Assembly: GCA_965216155.1 (NCBI GenBank)
Contig: CBDCFD010000007.1
Span: forward strand, 372,001 to 436,000
Reading direction: 5' to 3'
Source: CATOSP01 sp965216155
GTDB taxonomy: Bacteria > Chloroflexota > Dehalococcoidia > Lucifugimonadales > UBA3495
Length of the DNA: 64,000 nucleotides
Positions 9,235-17,101 of the stretch are shown here, in pieces. How positions within the stretch are numbered: the first letter of the stretch is position 1; each line of letters begins with the position of its first letter. The position numbers were made by a program, and so were the translations under genes. The notes below the pieces were generated by a model, which was given only the letters and a program-made list of their open reading frames with translations, was not told where the DNA came from and searched no databases.

Positions 9235-9259
9235 CCCGGTCCGGGCCGGGGGCAGGCTT
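9235..9259 (+). repeat. 25-nt GC-rich insert in IS66 transposase (frameshifting copy)
   Basis: Follows TGGACC and begins CCCGGTCCGGGCCGGGGG, then CAGGCTT. Deleting these 25 nt joins YVWT to FSTPTERFFL in one frame, as expected for IS66 transposases. It shares the GGGGCAGGCT tail with copy i. Confidence 0.7.
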
Positions 9260-9564
9260 TTCAGCACTCCCACGGAGCGGTTCTTCCTGCGCCGGGGCCG
9301 GGGCAAGGAGGTGGTGGACGAGGTCCTGGGCGAGTCCTTCGGCGGGATTCTGGTGAGCGATTTCTACGCCTCCTACGATCACTACCCCGGATTGAAACAG
9401 AGGTGTTGGGCCCATCTGCTGCGGGACATCCACAAGCTGAAGGTCTTGTACCCGGAAGACGGCAGGCTGACCTAGTGGGCATTGGGGGTGCAACGGCTTT
9501 ACGCCAAGGCCAGGGCTTGGGCATCGGCCGGAGGGCGTCCGCCGTCCCGGGGGCAACTGGCGCT

Positions 9565-9672
9565 GGAAGAGCGGCTGCTGGCGCTGTGCCGTCCTTTCCT
9601 GGAAGACCCGTTGGCGGTGGAAGAGCGGCTGCTGGCGCTGTGCCGTCCTTTCCTGGAAGACCCGTTGGCGGT
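9565..9672 (+). repeat. 54-bp tandem duplication in IS66 transposase
   Basis: Two identical 54-bp units (9565-9618, 9619-9672) encode EERLLALCRPFLEDPLAV twice. The duplication keeps the frame and is exact, so it is recent or maintained by conversion. Confidence 0.9.
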
Positions 9673-9683
9673 GCCACATCAAG

Positions 9684-9707
9684 AGCCTGCCCCGTACTTG
9701 ATACGGG
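9684..9707 (-). repeat. 24-nt palindromic insert in IS66 transposase (copy ii)
   Basis: Inserted between CACATCAAG and GAATTGTTTGTC, which together would encode HIKELFV. It is copy i in reverse orientation with one base changed. In this orientation it introduces a TGA codon in the ancestral frame. Confidence 0.75.
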
Positions 9708-9803
9708 GAATTGTTTGTCTTCGTGTCTCACCCGGAGACGCCTTCGGACAATAACGCTGCGGAACAAGCCAAGCTCTGCCGGCGGATTGAGCGTCACATC
9801 AAG

Positions 9804-9827
9804 AGCCTGCCCCGTACTTGATACGGG
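9804..9827 (-). repeat. 24-nt palindromic insert in IS66 transposase (duplicate of copy ii)
   Basis: Identical to 9684-9707 because it lies within the duplicated 91-bp segment, so it is not an independent insertion. Confidence 0.75.
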
Positions 9828-10187
9828 GAATTGTTTGTCTTCGTGTCTCACCCGGAGACGCCTTCGGACAATAACGCTGCGGAACGCAGTCTTCGCCACC
9901 TGGTGGTCAGCCGGAAAATCAGCGGCGGGACCCGTTCGGATGAGGGAACCGGTAGCAAAATGACCTTGGCGTCCCTCTTCGGCACCTGGCGGGCCAGGGG
10001 CCTAAACCCCTTCCTGGAAACCCGCAGGTTGCTCATTTCCCCTCAAGTCTGAACACTTACAGCCGTTAGCGTCTCCGTATCCCAAGTGAGGGGCTTTAGT
10101 TGGTGAATGAGGGATGTGACAACCTGCCGAGCGGTTCCTATAATGCGGACTCGGAGCGCCATTGCCTTAGAACTGGAGGAGCCCCAA

Positions 10188-11390
10188 ATGACCACACGCC
10201 GAAGAGCCATCAATGACCATCTCAACGCATTTTGCAAGGACAGTGACGCCTACTTGGAAGGATCTCCCGGCGGCCCTCTTTCAGGGCTGAGTTTCGCCGC
10301 CAAGGACATCTTCGACGTGGCCGGACACGTGACCGGGGGCGGCAATCCCGATTGGAAGGCCACCCACGCCCCGGCTGACGAGACGGCATGGATAGTGCGG
10401 GCCCTGGTCGACGCCGGAGCCACGATGGTGGGCAAGACCATTACCGACGAGCTGACCCGGGGCATTTTCGGGGAGAACGTCCACTACGGCACGCCGGTTA
10501 ATCCCAAAGCGCCAGGGCGTGTGCCCGGGGGATCCTCCAGTGGTTCCGCATCCGCCGTGGCGGGGGGTCTGGTGGACTTCGCCCTCGGCTCTGACACCGG
10601 TGGATCGGTGAGGGTCCCTTCCAGTTTTTGCGGCCTCTACGGACTGCGTCCGACCCACGGGCGCATTTCCTTCACCGGCTTCATGATTCAGGCATCCAGT
10701 TTCGACACCATCGGCTGGTTCGCCCGGGATATGACCACGTTCTCCAGAGTGGGCGAGGTCGTGCTTCAAACTCAGACCGGCCCGGCGGAGCCCCTGGAGT
10801 TGGTAATTGCTCAGGACGCCTTTTTGTTGGCCGAGCCAGCCGTAGACGCCGCGTTACGCGCTGCTGTAGACGTCATCGGGGGAATGATCGGCCATACCAG
10901 AGCGGAGCGGCTGGCTCCGTCCAGCCTGGCTGAGTGGTCGCAGCAGCAGCAGGTACTCCAAAGCCGGGAAGCTTGGGAGACGGCGGGGGACTGGATAGAG
11001 GAGGTCAACCCAAGGTTCAGCTTCGAGGTTGCCGAGCGGTACATCACCGCGAGGACTGTCACCGACGCACAAATAGATGAGGGACAGGCGGCCAGGGATG
11101 CGGCGGTGCAGCGTATGAACGAGTTGGTCCCGGATGGCGCAATCGCCTGCCTTCCCACCACCATCGCCCCCGCGCCCCTGCTGCGCCAGAGCGTGTCCGA
11201 ACGGCGGGACCTGAGGGCGAAAAACAGTGCCTTAACGTGCATCGCAGGGCTAACGGGCCGGCCCCAGATCAACTTGCCGGTGGCGGAAGTGGATGGCCTG
11301 CCAGTTGGCCTCTCACTGCTTGGCCCCAGGGGAGGGGACGGACTCCTCATCTCCTTCGCCCGCGAGGTAGAGTCGGCCCTGATGAGTTGA
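10188..11390 (+). CDS. Amidase signature family protein
   Basis: A 400-residue amidase with the Ser-cisSer-Lys triad in place: K39 in SFAAKDIFDV, cis-Ser S116 in PGGSSSGSA and nucleophile S140 in LGSDTGGSVRVP, with spacings close to those of FAAH. The family hydrolyses amides or transamidates glutamine; GatA is longer (about 480) and has its GatB/GatC partners, which are not here, so a catabolic amidase is more likely. The start chosen is ATG 10188, preceded by GGAGGA at 10175-10180; the frame stays open upstream to 10107 without a ribosome site. It starts 128 bp after the IS66 element and converges with the DM13 gene. Confidence 0.88.
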   Translation: MTTRRRAINDHLNAFCKDSDAYLEGSPGGPLSGLSFAAKDIFDVAGHVTGGGNPDWKATHAPADETAWIVRALVDAGATMVGKTITDELTRGIFGENVHYGTPVNPKAPGRVPGGSSSGSASAVAGGLVDFALGSDTGGSVRVPSSFCGLYGLRPTHGRISFTGFMIQASSFDTIGWFARDMTTFSRVGEVVLQTQTGPAEPLELVIAQDAFLLAEPAVDAALRAAVDVIGGMIGHTRAERLAPSSLAEWSQQQQVLQSREAWETAGDWIEEVNPRFSFEVAERYITARTVTDAQIDEGQAARDAAVQRMNELVPDGAIACLPTTIAPAPLLRQSVSERRDLRAKNSALTCIAGLTGRPQINLPVAEVDGLPVGLSLLGPRGGDGLLISFAREVESALMS

Positions 11391-11410
11391 CCCGGCTCAT
11401 GACCCGCTTC

Positions 11411-12013
11411 TCAGGATAGGGGCGCGACGGCGAAGATCACCCTGAACGGTTTGCAGTATATGACCACGCTCTTGAATGCCTCAACGTCGGCCCCGGCTGG
11501 TATCGGGTAGTTCTGATTGCCCGCGTTCCCCTTCAGTTTGTCCAGTTCGATGTATCCCGGCGCTTGGACGTCGCCGGAACTGTCCGGGTTCGCCACGGTG
11601 GTAAGAATCACCCTTAGATCCGGGCCGTTGGTCACGTTGAAATCCTCAAAGCGCAGGACCTTGGAACTGTCGGCAAGATCGTAGATCAGCGCCTGTCCAC
11701 TCCCTTTGTGCAGGCGGTCTCCGTCTCTGAATTCGCCGCCTTTCACCCGGACCGGTGAACCCTGGGCGGCAGGCGGCGCGGGCATCGGCTCCTCTACCTT
11801 CTCTTCCATCCGAGCCATCCCGGACATGATCATCTCCGCCTCCCCACGTTCCATCCCTTCGGGTATGACGGCGTTGGCCGTCATAGGGAAGTCCTCGTCG
11901 ACAGTATTGGTGATGAACAACGGGGCCAACAACCAGTACGCGAAGATCGCCACCGGCGCGGCAATTACCACTCCAAGAATGAAATAGAAGGGTTTCCCAC
12001 CAGTCATCGGCAT
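11411..12013 (-). CDS. Membrane-anchored DM13-domain protein
   Basis: A 200-residue protein with one N-terminal membrane helix (about residues 9-31, FILGVVIAAPVAIFAYWLLA), an acidic/proline linker (EEKVEEPMPAPPAAQG) and a C-terminal DM13 domain: GGEFRDGDRLHKGSGQALIY, FEDFNVTNGPDLRVIL, YIELDKLKGNAGNQNYPIP and VVIYCKPFRVIFAVA. DM13 has been proposed to act in extracytoplasmic redox chemistry; the single Cys near the C-terminus fits that, but no function is demonstrated. The domain should face outside. It converges with the amidase with a 20-bp gap. Confidence 0.85.
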   Translation of the reverse strand: MPMTGGKPFYFILGVVIAAPVAIFAYWLLAPLFITNTVDEDFPMTANAVIPEGMERGEAEMIMSGMARMEEKVEEPMPAPPAAQGSPVRVKGGEFRDGDRLHKGSGQALIYDLADSSKVLRFEDFNVTNGPDLRVILTTVANPDSSGDVQAPGYIELDKLKGNAGNQNYPIPAGADVEAFKSVVIYCKPFRVIFAVAPLS

Positions 12014-12141
12014 TTCCTCATCGGCCGCATTTGGACGACATTTAACAGGTCACAACACAGAGCGTCTTTCGAGGCCTGAAATTATAGGGGATTAGGTCAC
12101 GCCTATTGCAGTGGATGCAAGGCCGCCCGCCAATCATTCCG

Positions 12142-12336
12142 CTACGGAAGAATCAGGGGTTCGAACTCTCCCGTGTCGGGTTCATAGCAGTAAAGGTCCG
12201 TTGTAGCCGGTTTGGTAGCCATGAGGACGTGCACGAAACGGGTATCTTCCTCGTAGGTGAAGATATGGGGATTAACCCAATCGCCCGGCGGCAGGGACTC
12301 GAGGATTCTTTGCAATTGGTGTCTTGTTGGTTCCAT
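12142..12336 (-). CDS. Small hypothetical protein (64 aa)
   Basis: A 64-residue ORF rich in charged and aromatic residues (MEPTRHQLQRILESLPPGDW at the N-terminus, then DLYCYEPDTGEFEPL). I do not recognise it. It lies alone between the DM13 and NHL genes on the same strand, its frame is open only over this length, and there is no clear ribosome site, so it may or may not be expressed. Confidence 0.35.
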   Translation of the reverse strand: MEPTRHQLQRILESLPPGDWVNPHIFTYEEDTRFVHVLMATKPATTDLYCYEPDTGEFEPLILP

Positions 12337-12410
12337 CGGCGTTAATCGCGGCGGCAGGACTGACCTCCCGGATTCATCGGCCCGGTCCCGCCGCTCAGCG
12401 ATTTAATCCT

Positions 12411-13439
12411 CTACTTTCGTTGGTAGATTTGGACGCGGTGGCGATTGGACTCAGGAATGTAGACCTTGCCATCGTTGTCCAATCTTACCGAAACTGGTCC
12501 CCAGAAGTAAGGTTCAGTCTGCGCCGAGACGTGCTGAGGGGTGTTCAAGTGTGGCGGCAGTTCCGGGACCAGGTTGGAAATCTCCCGGGCCGCCTTCTCT
12601 TCGAGGTTGACGTTCAGATAATCTTGAGCCCATCTGGAGAGGGTGGCCCGGCCCCTTTCCTTCAATACGAAACTGCCATCGGAGGCGAACACCTGGAGCC
12701 TTTCGTTACCCCAGTCCGCAACGTAGACAAAACCTTCTTCGTCTACAGCTACGCCCGAAGGGCGGCTTAGTTGCCCGTCACCTTCGCCCGGCTCCCCGAA
12801 GCTGGCGAGATAGGCCCCGTCAGTGGAGAATTTTTGAATCCGGTCGTTCCGCCAGTCGGCCACGTAGACGTTGGAGTCCGAATCGGCCGCTATTCCCCAG
12901 GGGAGATTGAACTGACCGAGACCGCTGCCGAATTCGCCCCACTCGGCGATGAATTTGCCATCAGTCGAGAGCTTCTGAACGCGGCTGTTGTGCTGGTCGA
13001 CGATGTATACATTGTCATTCGAGTCAATGGCGATCCCCGCCGGGCCATTGAACTCGCCGGGGCCGCTGCCCTTAGTGTCCCACTTTTCCAGGAAGTTGCC
13101 GTCCGTGTCGAAGATGGTAACCCGGTGGTTCAACTCGTCGGTGATATACAGCCGCTCCCGGCTATCGAATGCCATCGATACAGGAGAGTTAAACTGGTCG
13201 TCGTTCGCGCCGGCACCCTTGCCAAACTCTCCCAGGTAGTCCTCGTCCATGTTTATGATGCCCACGCGGATCAGGTTCTTGCGGGCGGAGTCGCAGTGGT
13301 TCAATACAAAGATGCGGCCGTCCTTTCCCACGGCCACATCGTAGGGATTGACGAATCCGCGGCCGGTCTGGTTAGTGGCCAGACCAATGGTCTTGACGTA
13401 TTCCAGAGTCAACTGCTTGGAACCAGCCTGTGTGCTCAC
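12411..13439 (-). CDS. NHL-repeat (six-bladed beta-propeller) protein
   Basis: A 342-residue protein made almost entirely of NHL repeats. Blades follow the pattern GSGPGEFNGPAGIAIDSNDN, VYIVDQHNSRVQKLSTDGKF, with about six successive copies between residues 25 and 335. No signal peptide or membrane segment is visible at the N-terminus (MSTQAGSKQLTLEYVKTIGL), so location is uncertain. NHL propellers serve as binding platforms or lactonase/lyase-like enzymes; no catalytic set stands out. The gene lies downstream of the DUF1800/DUF1501 pair, separated by a hairpin. Confidence 0.85.
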   Translation of the reverse strand: MSTQAGSKQLTLEYVKTIGLATNQTGRGFVNPYDVAVGKDGRIFVLNHCDSARKNLIRVGIINMDEDYLGEFGKGAGANDDQFNSPVSMAFDSRERLYITDELNHRVTIFDTDGNFLEKWDTKGSGPGEFNGPAGIAIDSNDNVYIVDQHNSRVQKLSTDGKFIAEWGEFGSGLGQFNLPWGIAADSDSNVYVADWRNDRIQKFSTDGAYLASFGEPGEGDGQLSRPSGVAVDEEGFVYVADWGNERLQVFASDGSFVLKERGRATLSRWAQDYLNVNLEEKAAREISNLVPELPPHLNTPQHVSAQTEPYFWGPVSVRLDNDGKVYIPESNRHRVQIYQRK

Positions 13440-13503
13440 TCTATCTACCTCACGTTGATGGTACTTGGGGCCACGGAAAGACCTTGGCTATGGAGAATGT
13501 TCA

Positions 13504-13534
13504 CGGGGGCTCAATCCAATCGATCGAGCCCCCG
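13504..13534. terminator. Hairpin between DUF1800 and NHL genes
   Basis: Perfect 9-bp arms CGGGGGCTC and GAGCCCCCG with a 13-nt loop. It sits downstream of the DUF1800 stop on the minus strand. No strong T-run follows, so it may be a weak or Rho-assisted terminator. Confidence 0.5.
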
Positions 13535-13579
13535 CTCCTGAAGCAGTGCCAGTCTTGATAGCCGGCCAGGGGGTCCTGT

Positions 13580-14995
13580 CTAGGCCAGTTGGAATTCCTT
13601 GGTAGCCGCGGCCAGGCTCAAAAGGCCCGCGACGCCCTTTTCCGCCTCGTCGCCTACTTGGTGGTCCTTCAGCGAGATCTCGCCCAGATGCTCAGCATAT
13701 CCAAGCAGAGCGGCTCGCGTAGCGTCCGATACGTCCACCGGCCCCATGAGATCCAAACACTTGTCAACCAGAGCATCGGGCGTGAAGGAGCCATCGTTGT
13801 CCTCAGCCAGCCGTTCGATGATCCTGCGGACACCAGGGTTCTGCACATTGGCAAGCTCGTGGGCCACGAAGTTGACCCGTTCCACCAGCGCACCGCTGTC
13901 CACCCATTCGATCCCCTCATGCCAGCCTTCAACCGAAGGCGGCTGGAGGAGCCCCTGCCCCATGTAGACGGCCTGCCGGGCAACCTGCTCGATTCCCGGT
14001 GTGGGCTCCCGGTAGCTTCCAGCCAGACGGACCGCACCGATTACCAACTCCACCGGACCCTTGACCCTGGCCCAACGGGCTTTGTCAGACTTGAAATAAT
14101 CGGAGTTGAACAGGGTCCTCATCACCGACCGTATCTCATAGCCGGAGTCGAAATAGGACTTAATCATCTCATCGATGACCTTTTCGCCGTCCTCATCCAC
14201 TTCGTCCGCCGCGAAGGACTGGAATAGCCTGGCGCTGACGAAGCGGGCGGTGGCCTCTTGCTTGGCGATGATCTGGATGATGTCGCCGCCGTTGAAATTG
14301 CCGGTCTCGCCAAGGAAGGTCTTCTCGCCGTCGTCGTGATCGTAGTCCCGGTACTGGAAGTGCCAGTTGATCCGGCTGTAGGGCCAGATCGAGTCCCGGC
14401 TGGCGCGAGTGGACATGTACTCGGCATTGCCCAGGGTCCACCCGGTAAAGGCGCGGGCGCACTCCTTGATGTCGTCCTCCGTGTAATTGCCGATGCCCAT
14501 GGAGAAGAGCTCCAACAGCTCCCGTCCGTAGTTCTCGTTAATGGCCTCTTTGTGGTTGTCATTGTTGTCCAGCCAAATGATCATGGCCGGGTCTTTGGAC
14601 AATTCTACGAGCAACGCGGCGTAGTTGCCCAGACCATATTTGCGGAACATCTCAATCTGATTAAGCAGGGCATTTGCCTGGTTCAGCTTGACATACCCGG
14701 TAGCGAAGAGGCTATGCCAAAAGAGGGCCAGCTTCTCCTCCAAGGGGTTCTTGGTGGTAATCATCCGGTACATCCAATTGGCAGCCGCGCCGTCGGAGAG
14801 GCGAAGCTCAGCCTGCTCGGTATGGTACCGGCGAATGACGTCCTGGGCCAGGTCCTGCGGGTCTCCAGGGTGGAGCAGTTCCTCAACCACGGCTTCGTAG
14901 CCCTTGGCGACGGCCGCTTCCAACTCGTCCCGCGTTGCGCCGAATCCGGCACGGCGCATCAGGTGAGCCATAAGTGAAATATCCGCATTACTCAC
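13580..14995 (-). CDS. DUF1800 domain-containing protein
   Basis: A 471-residue DUF1800 protein. It begins with the typical HLMRRAGFGATRDELEAAVA, followed by LALFWHSLFATGYVKLNQA, the ENYGRELLELFSMGIGNYTE block, ARAFTGWTLGN and, late, MGQGLLQPPSVEGWHEG. DUF1800 proteins are usually encoded next to a DUF1501 protein, as here (54-bp gap, same strand), and are often exported by the Tat route, but no signal sequence is seen. Biochemical function of the family is not established. Confidence 0.9.
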   Translation of the reverse strand: MSNADISLMAHLMRRAGFGATRDELEAAVAKGYEAVVEELLHPGDPQDLAQDVIRRYHTEQAELRLSDGAAANWMYRMITTKNPLEEKLALFWHSLFATGYVKLNQANALLNQIEMFRKYGLGNYAALLVELSKDPAMIIWLDNNDNHKEAINENYGRELLELFSMGIGNYTEDDIKECARAFTGWTLGNAEYMSTRASRDSIWPYSRINWHFQYRDYDHDDGEKTFLGETGNFNGGDIIQIIAKQEATARFVSARLFQSFAADEVDEDGEKVIDEMIKSYFDSGYEIRSVMRTLFNSDYFKSDKARWARVKGPVELVIGAVRLAGSYREPTPGIEQVARQAVYMGQGLLQPPSVEGWHEGIEWVDSGALVERVNFVAHELANVQNPGVRRIIERLAEDNDGSFTPDALVDKCLDLMGPVDVSDATRAALLGYAEHLGEISLKDHQVGDEAEKGVAGLLSLAAATKEFQLA

Positions 14996-15049
14996 GGCGT
15001 CTTCCTCCTGATTTCACTGATCGATTTTTGTGTACCAGGCCGGGGACAG

Positions 15050-16183
15050 CTACTTCGACAGAAACTCAAACTGCTCGAACTGGCCGTTTACGATGGAAGG
15101 AGCGTCCATACCCAGCCAGCGCTCCAGGATCGTGCTGTAAGTCTGGCGGAAGTCGTTGTTTGCCTTAAGGTCGCCATCCTTTTGCTCGGCCTCTTCCAGG
15201 GAGGGGAACTGGCCATACATACCGCCGTTGACCTGGCCGCCAAAGACCATCGAAATGCTTCCGGCGCCATGGTCGGTGCCGGAGCCGTTGTCCCTGATGC
15301 GCCGGCCAAACTCGGACCACACAAAGATCAAAGTGTCCTCGTCATAGCCGTGCTCTTCCAGGTCTGAATAGAAATCGCCGATAGCGGCGGAAACGTCGTC
15401 CCATAGACCGGCGTGGACCGACAACTCGCCGCCGTGGGTGTCGAAGCTCCCGACGGACGTGTAGTAGACCCGGGTCCCGAGGTCGGCAAACATCACCTGG
15501 GCAGCGTTCTTGAGGCTCTGCGCCAGGCCACTCTGGCCATACTCAATAGAGGACGAGTACTTTGCCGGGGCCGTCCTCAAAATGTCGGCTCCCTTGAGAG
15601 CGTCTCGACCCGTCTGTCCCAGCGACTCAAGGATGGGATCACGGTTCCGGTCGGGGCCGTACATCCTCGCGAATGCCTCAATGGTGTACTTCTTTTGCAG
15701 ATCGTCCTGGACCTCGGGGAACAGCCCGTAGGTCTCCAGGTTGCCAACGGATGCCACCGGAACGCCCTTGCACCCCAACGACCTGGGGAGCCCGCGGCCG
15801 AAGTTGACGGCTGTCAGTACGTTTTCGCCCTGGGGGTCCATGTCCCTGACGGCGCGGCCCAACCACCCCTCGGTTGCGATTTTATCAGGCTCAGCGGTGT
15901 GCCAAATGTCCATCGAGCGGAAGTGGGAGCGGTTTGGGTTCGCGTAGCCGATCCCGTTGATCAAGGCCATCTTGCCCCGGTCCCACAGTTCCTTGACTGC
16001 GGGCGCGTGAGGAGTTAGACCCAACTCCTCGTTGAGCGGGAGCAGTTCTTCGGTCGGCATGTTCACATTAGGACGAAAGTCATAGTAGAGACCGTTGTTG
16101 TAGGGGACCACCGTGTTCAGCGCGTCGTTAGCCCCCGTAAGCTGGATGATAACCAGGTTCTTTTCTCTGCCGCTGGAAACCAT
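15050..16183 (-). CDS. DUF1501 domain-containing protein
   Basis: A 377-residue DUF1501 protein (alkaline-phosphatase/sulfatase-like fold). Motifs: NLVIIQLTGANDALNTVVPY at the start, MDIWHTAEPD, FDTHGGELSVHAGLW, and FVWSEFGRRIRDNGSGTDHG followed by AGSISMVFGG. Many relatives carry a Tat signal, which is missing here. It is the first gene of a two-gene unit with DUF1800. The promoter side (16184-16330) is AT-richer than its surroundings. Confidence 0.9.
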   Translation of the reverse strand: MVSSGREKNLVIIQLTGANDALNTVVPYNNGLYYDFRPNVNMPTEELLPLNEELGLTPHAPAVKELWDRGKMALINGIGYANPNRSHFRSMDIWHTAEPDKIATEGWLGRAVRDMDPQGENVLTAVNFGRGLPRSLGCKGVPVASVGNLETYGLFPEVQDDLQKKYTIEAFARMYGPDRNRDPILESLGQTGRDALKGADILRTAPAKYSSSIEYGQSGLAQSLKNAAQVMFADLGTRVYYTSVGSFDTHGGELSVHAGLWDDVSAAIGDFYSDLEEHGYDEDTLIFVWSEFGRRIRDNGSGTDHGAGSISMVFGGQVNGGMYGQFPSLEEAEQKDGDLKANNDFRQTYSTILERWLGMDAPSIVNGQFEQFEFLSK

Positions 16184-16414
16184 ATCAGACCTCCCTAGAA
16201 ATCGGGTTGCTTTAGGATATGGATATTAGCGCGATGGGCAAGACCAACCGCGCATCAAGTCTGGATTCGTTACGTGATGCTGTAACTTTATGCAAGGATT
16301 GGCGAAATGTCAATTTCTTAACGCAAGATGAGAAAATTGCGAAACTCCCAAACCTGAGACACCCTTAACGAAACAAAGCCAATCCAACTCCGCTTTCCGT
16401 AACGGTCCAAACCA

Positions 16415-16457
16415 TGTAAAAGGAGCCTCACAACAAGATTGTGAGGCTCCTTTTACA
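16415..16457. terminator. Long perfect intergenic hairpin
   Basis: Two perfectly complementary 19-bp arms (16415-16433 and 16439-16457) around the loop CAAGA. The outer stem is T4/A4, so each strand offers a GC-rich stem followed by a U-run, as in a bidirectional terminator. It lies between outer GAGAAAATTGCG repeats (16330 and 16500), which suggests it is cargo of a mobile or rearranged segment. No convergent gene pair explains it. Confidence 0.6.
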
Positions 16458-16499
16458 GGAATTGGTATTGAGACAGCCTAAGCAGGTTTGGCAAGACCC

Positions 16500-16660
16500 G
16501 AGAAAATTGCGGAACCCTTTAGTTGCCGAAGGGCCAGAAGAATAATAGCGTGAATAGGATTCGTCGGCCATTCAGGGTGGGGGAATTCGGCAAATACGTT
16601 AACGGTATTCGTCCCCAATTAACAGTCGCAAGCTCAGCTGGGTAGTTTCGCAATTTTCTC
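16500..16660 (-). mobile_element. 161-bp MITE, copy A
   Basis: Terminal inverted repeats GAGAAAATTGCGGAAC and, at the other end, AGTTTCGCAATTTTCTC. By my count the element matches the reverse complement of 34094-34254 at 154 of 161 positions and has exactly the same length. No obvious target duplication flanks this copy. A third terminal-repeat copy, GAGAAAATTGCGAAACT, lies at 16330-16346 and is a perfect 17-bp inverted repeat with 16644-16660, so 16330-16660 might be a larger composite unit. The element holds no gene. Apart from the hairpin and this element, 16184-16705 shows nothing else. Confidence 0.85.
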
Positions 16661-16705
16661 TTCGTAATCGCCACAGGGTTAACGTCCTTCAGTCCGTGCG
16701 CCTTC

Positions 16706-17101
16706 TCAGGCTAGGCGAGGCAAGGCCGTCACGTAGTCAATCACCAGGTGAGCCGTTCCCAACATCCACAGCAATGTTCTGGCCGGGTCACGTCTGACCC
16801 GGCCCGTTTGGTAAGTCAAGTCGTTTCTGGCGAAACGAAGTTCCCTCAATCTGCGGCCTATGTCGAACTGAATACGAACGAGGGCTGTCGCCACTTCTAC
16901 GTGTGCCGACGGAGTACTGGAGAACGTAGCGTAGTTCTTGAGGACAAGTTGGTCGCGGCTGGTCAAGAATGCCGCGTAGTATGCCCGGTCCACGGCACTC
17001 CGCAGGCCCGCGGGAGTCCGCCGCCCCGCCAGTTCTATGGCCAGGTCGAGCAAAGTCGCAGGGTCGATTGGAACGAAGTAGTCAAGCAGGCTCGAAACCA
17101 A
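16706..17101 (-). CDS. HEPN-like protein, module copy 1 (gene B)
   Basis: Paralogue of 41531-41932. Both share the VPIDP or LPIDP start, LRSAxDRAYYAAFLTSRDQL in the middle and LRxARNxLTYQTG later. SRAYYAxF-type helices and an R-x-N-D-x-x-Y stretch recall HEPN domains of the MNT-partner/UPF0332 kind, many of which are RNase toxins; the assignment is by eye. The frame is open to 17215, but alignment with copy 2 places the start at TTG 17101-17099 (131 aa), overlapping gene A by 20 bp and implying coupled translation. No nucleotidyltransferase antitoxin accompanies it; gene A takes that place. Confidence 0.65.
   Translation of the reverse strand: MVSSLLDYFVPIDPATLLDLAIELAGRRTPAGLRSAVDRAYYAAFLTSRDQLVLKNYATFSSTPSAHVEVATALVRIQFDIGRRLRELRFARNDLTYQTGRVRRDPARTLLWMLGTAHLVIDYVTALPRLA

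Larger units (their letters stand above)
9675..9885 (+). repeat. 91-bp exact repeat at 120-bp spacing in IS66 transposase
   Basis: 9675-9765 and 9795-9885 are identical and flank a unique 29-bp piece encoding EQAKLCRRIER. Each copy carries one 24-nt palindromic insert and the start of the conserved C-terminal motif. The duplication shifts the frame relative to the upstream part. Confidence 0.9.
8509..10052 (+). pseudogene. IS66-family transposase, multiply disrupted
   Basis: ATG 8509 starts METEVDLNQASRETLLEIIA, a coiled N-terminus, then a zinc-finger-like region (FCPECH and RTCPLCRK), then the catalytic start VVHADETGWRENGRNGYVWT. The frame then shifts at a 25-nt insert (9235-9259) and continues as FSTPTERFFLRRGRGKEVV up to an amber TAG at 9473-9475 where CAG is expected. 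It resumes in the same frame (WALGVQRLYAKARAW), passes a duplicated 54-bp unit, and is shifted again by a duplication carrying palindromic inserts. The C-terminal TPSDNNAAERSLRHLVVSRK segment is intact in frame 9831-10052. The 8-residue insertion PVSSTGQA (8965-8988) is in frame. The gene should be inactive. Confidence 0.9.
8416..10060 (+). mobile_element. IS66-family element, degenerate, with 8-bp target duplication
   Basis: The ends are imperfect terminal inverted repeats: GTAACTGTTCAGACTTG on the left and GTAAGTGTTCAGACTTG on the right (reverse complement), differing at one base. The element is flanked by an identical 8-bp duplication, AGCCGTTA, at 8408-8415 and 10061-10068, the target length expected of IS66. 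The 1645-bp interior holds one transposase gene, broken in several ways, so the element cannot move by itself. TnpA/TnpB accessory genes of canonical IS66 are absent, as in single-gene ISBst12-like members. Confidence 0.9.

Noticed and set aside
12157..12180. GGGGTTCGAACTCTCCC resembling a tRNA T-arm
   Set aside because: No anticodon or acceptor stem can be built around it; it is explained by the 64-aa ORF on the other strand.
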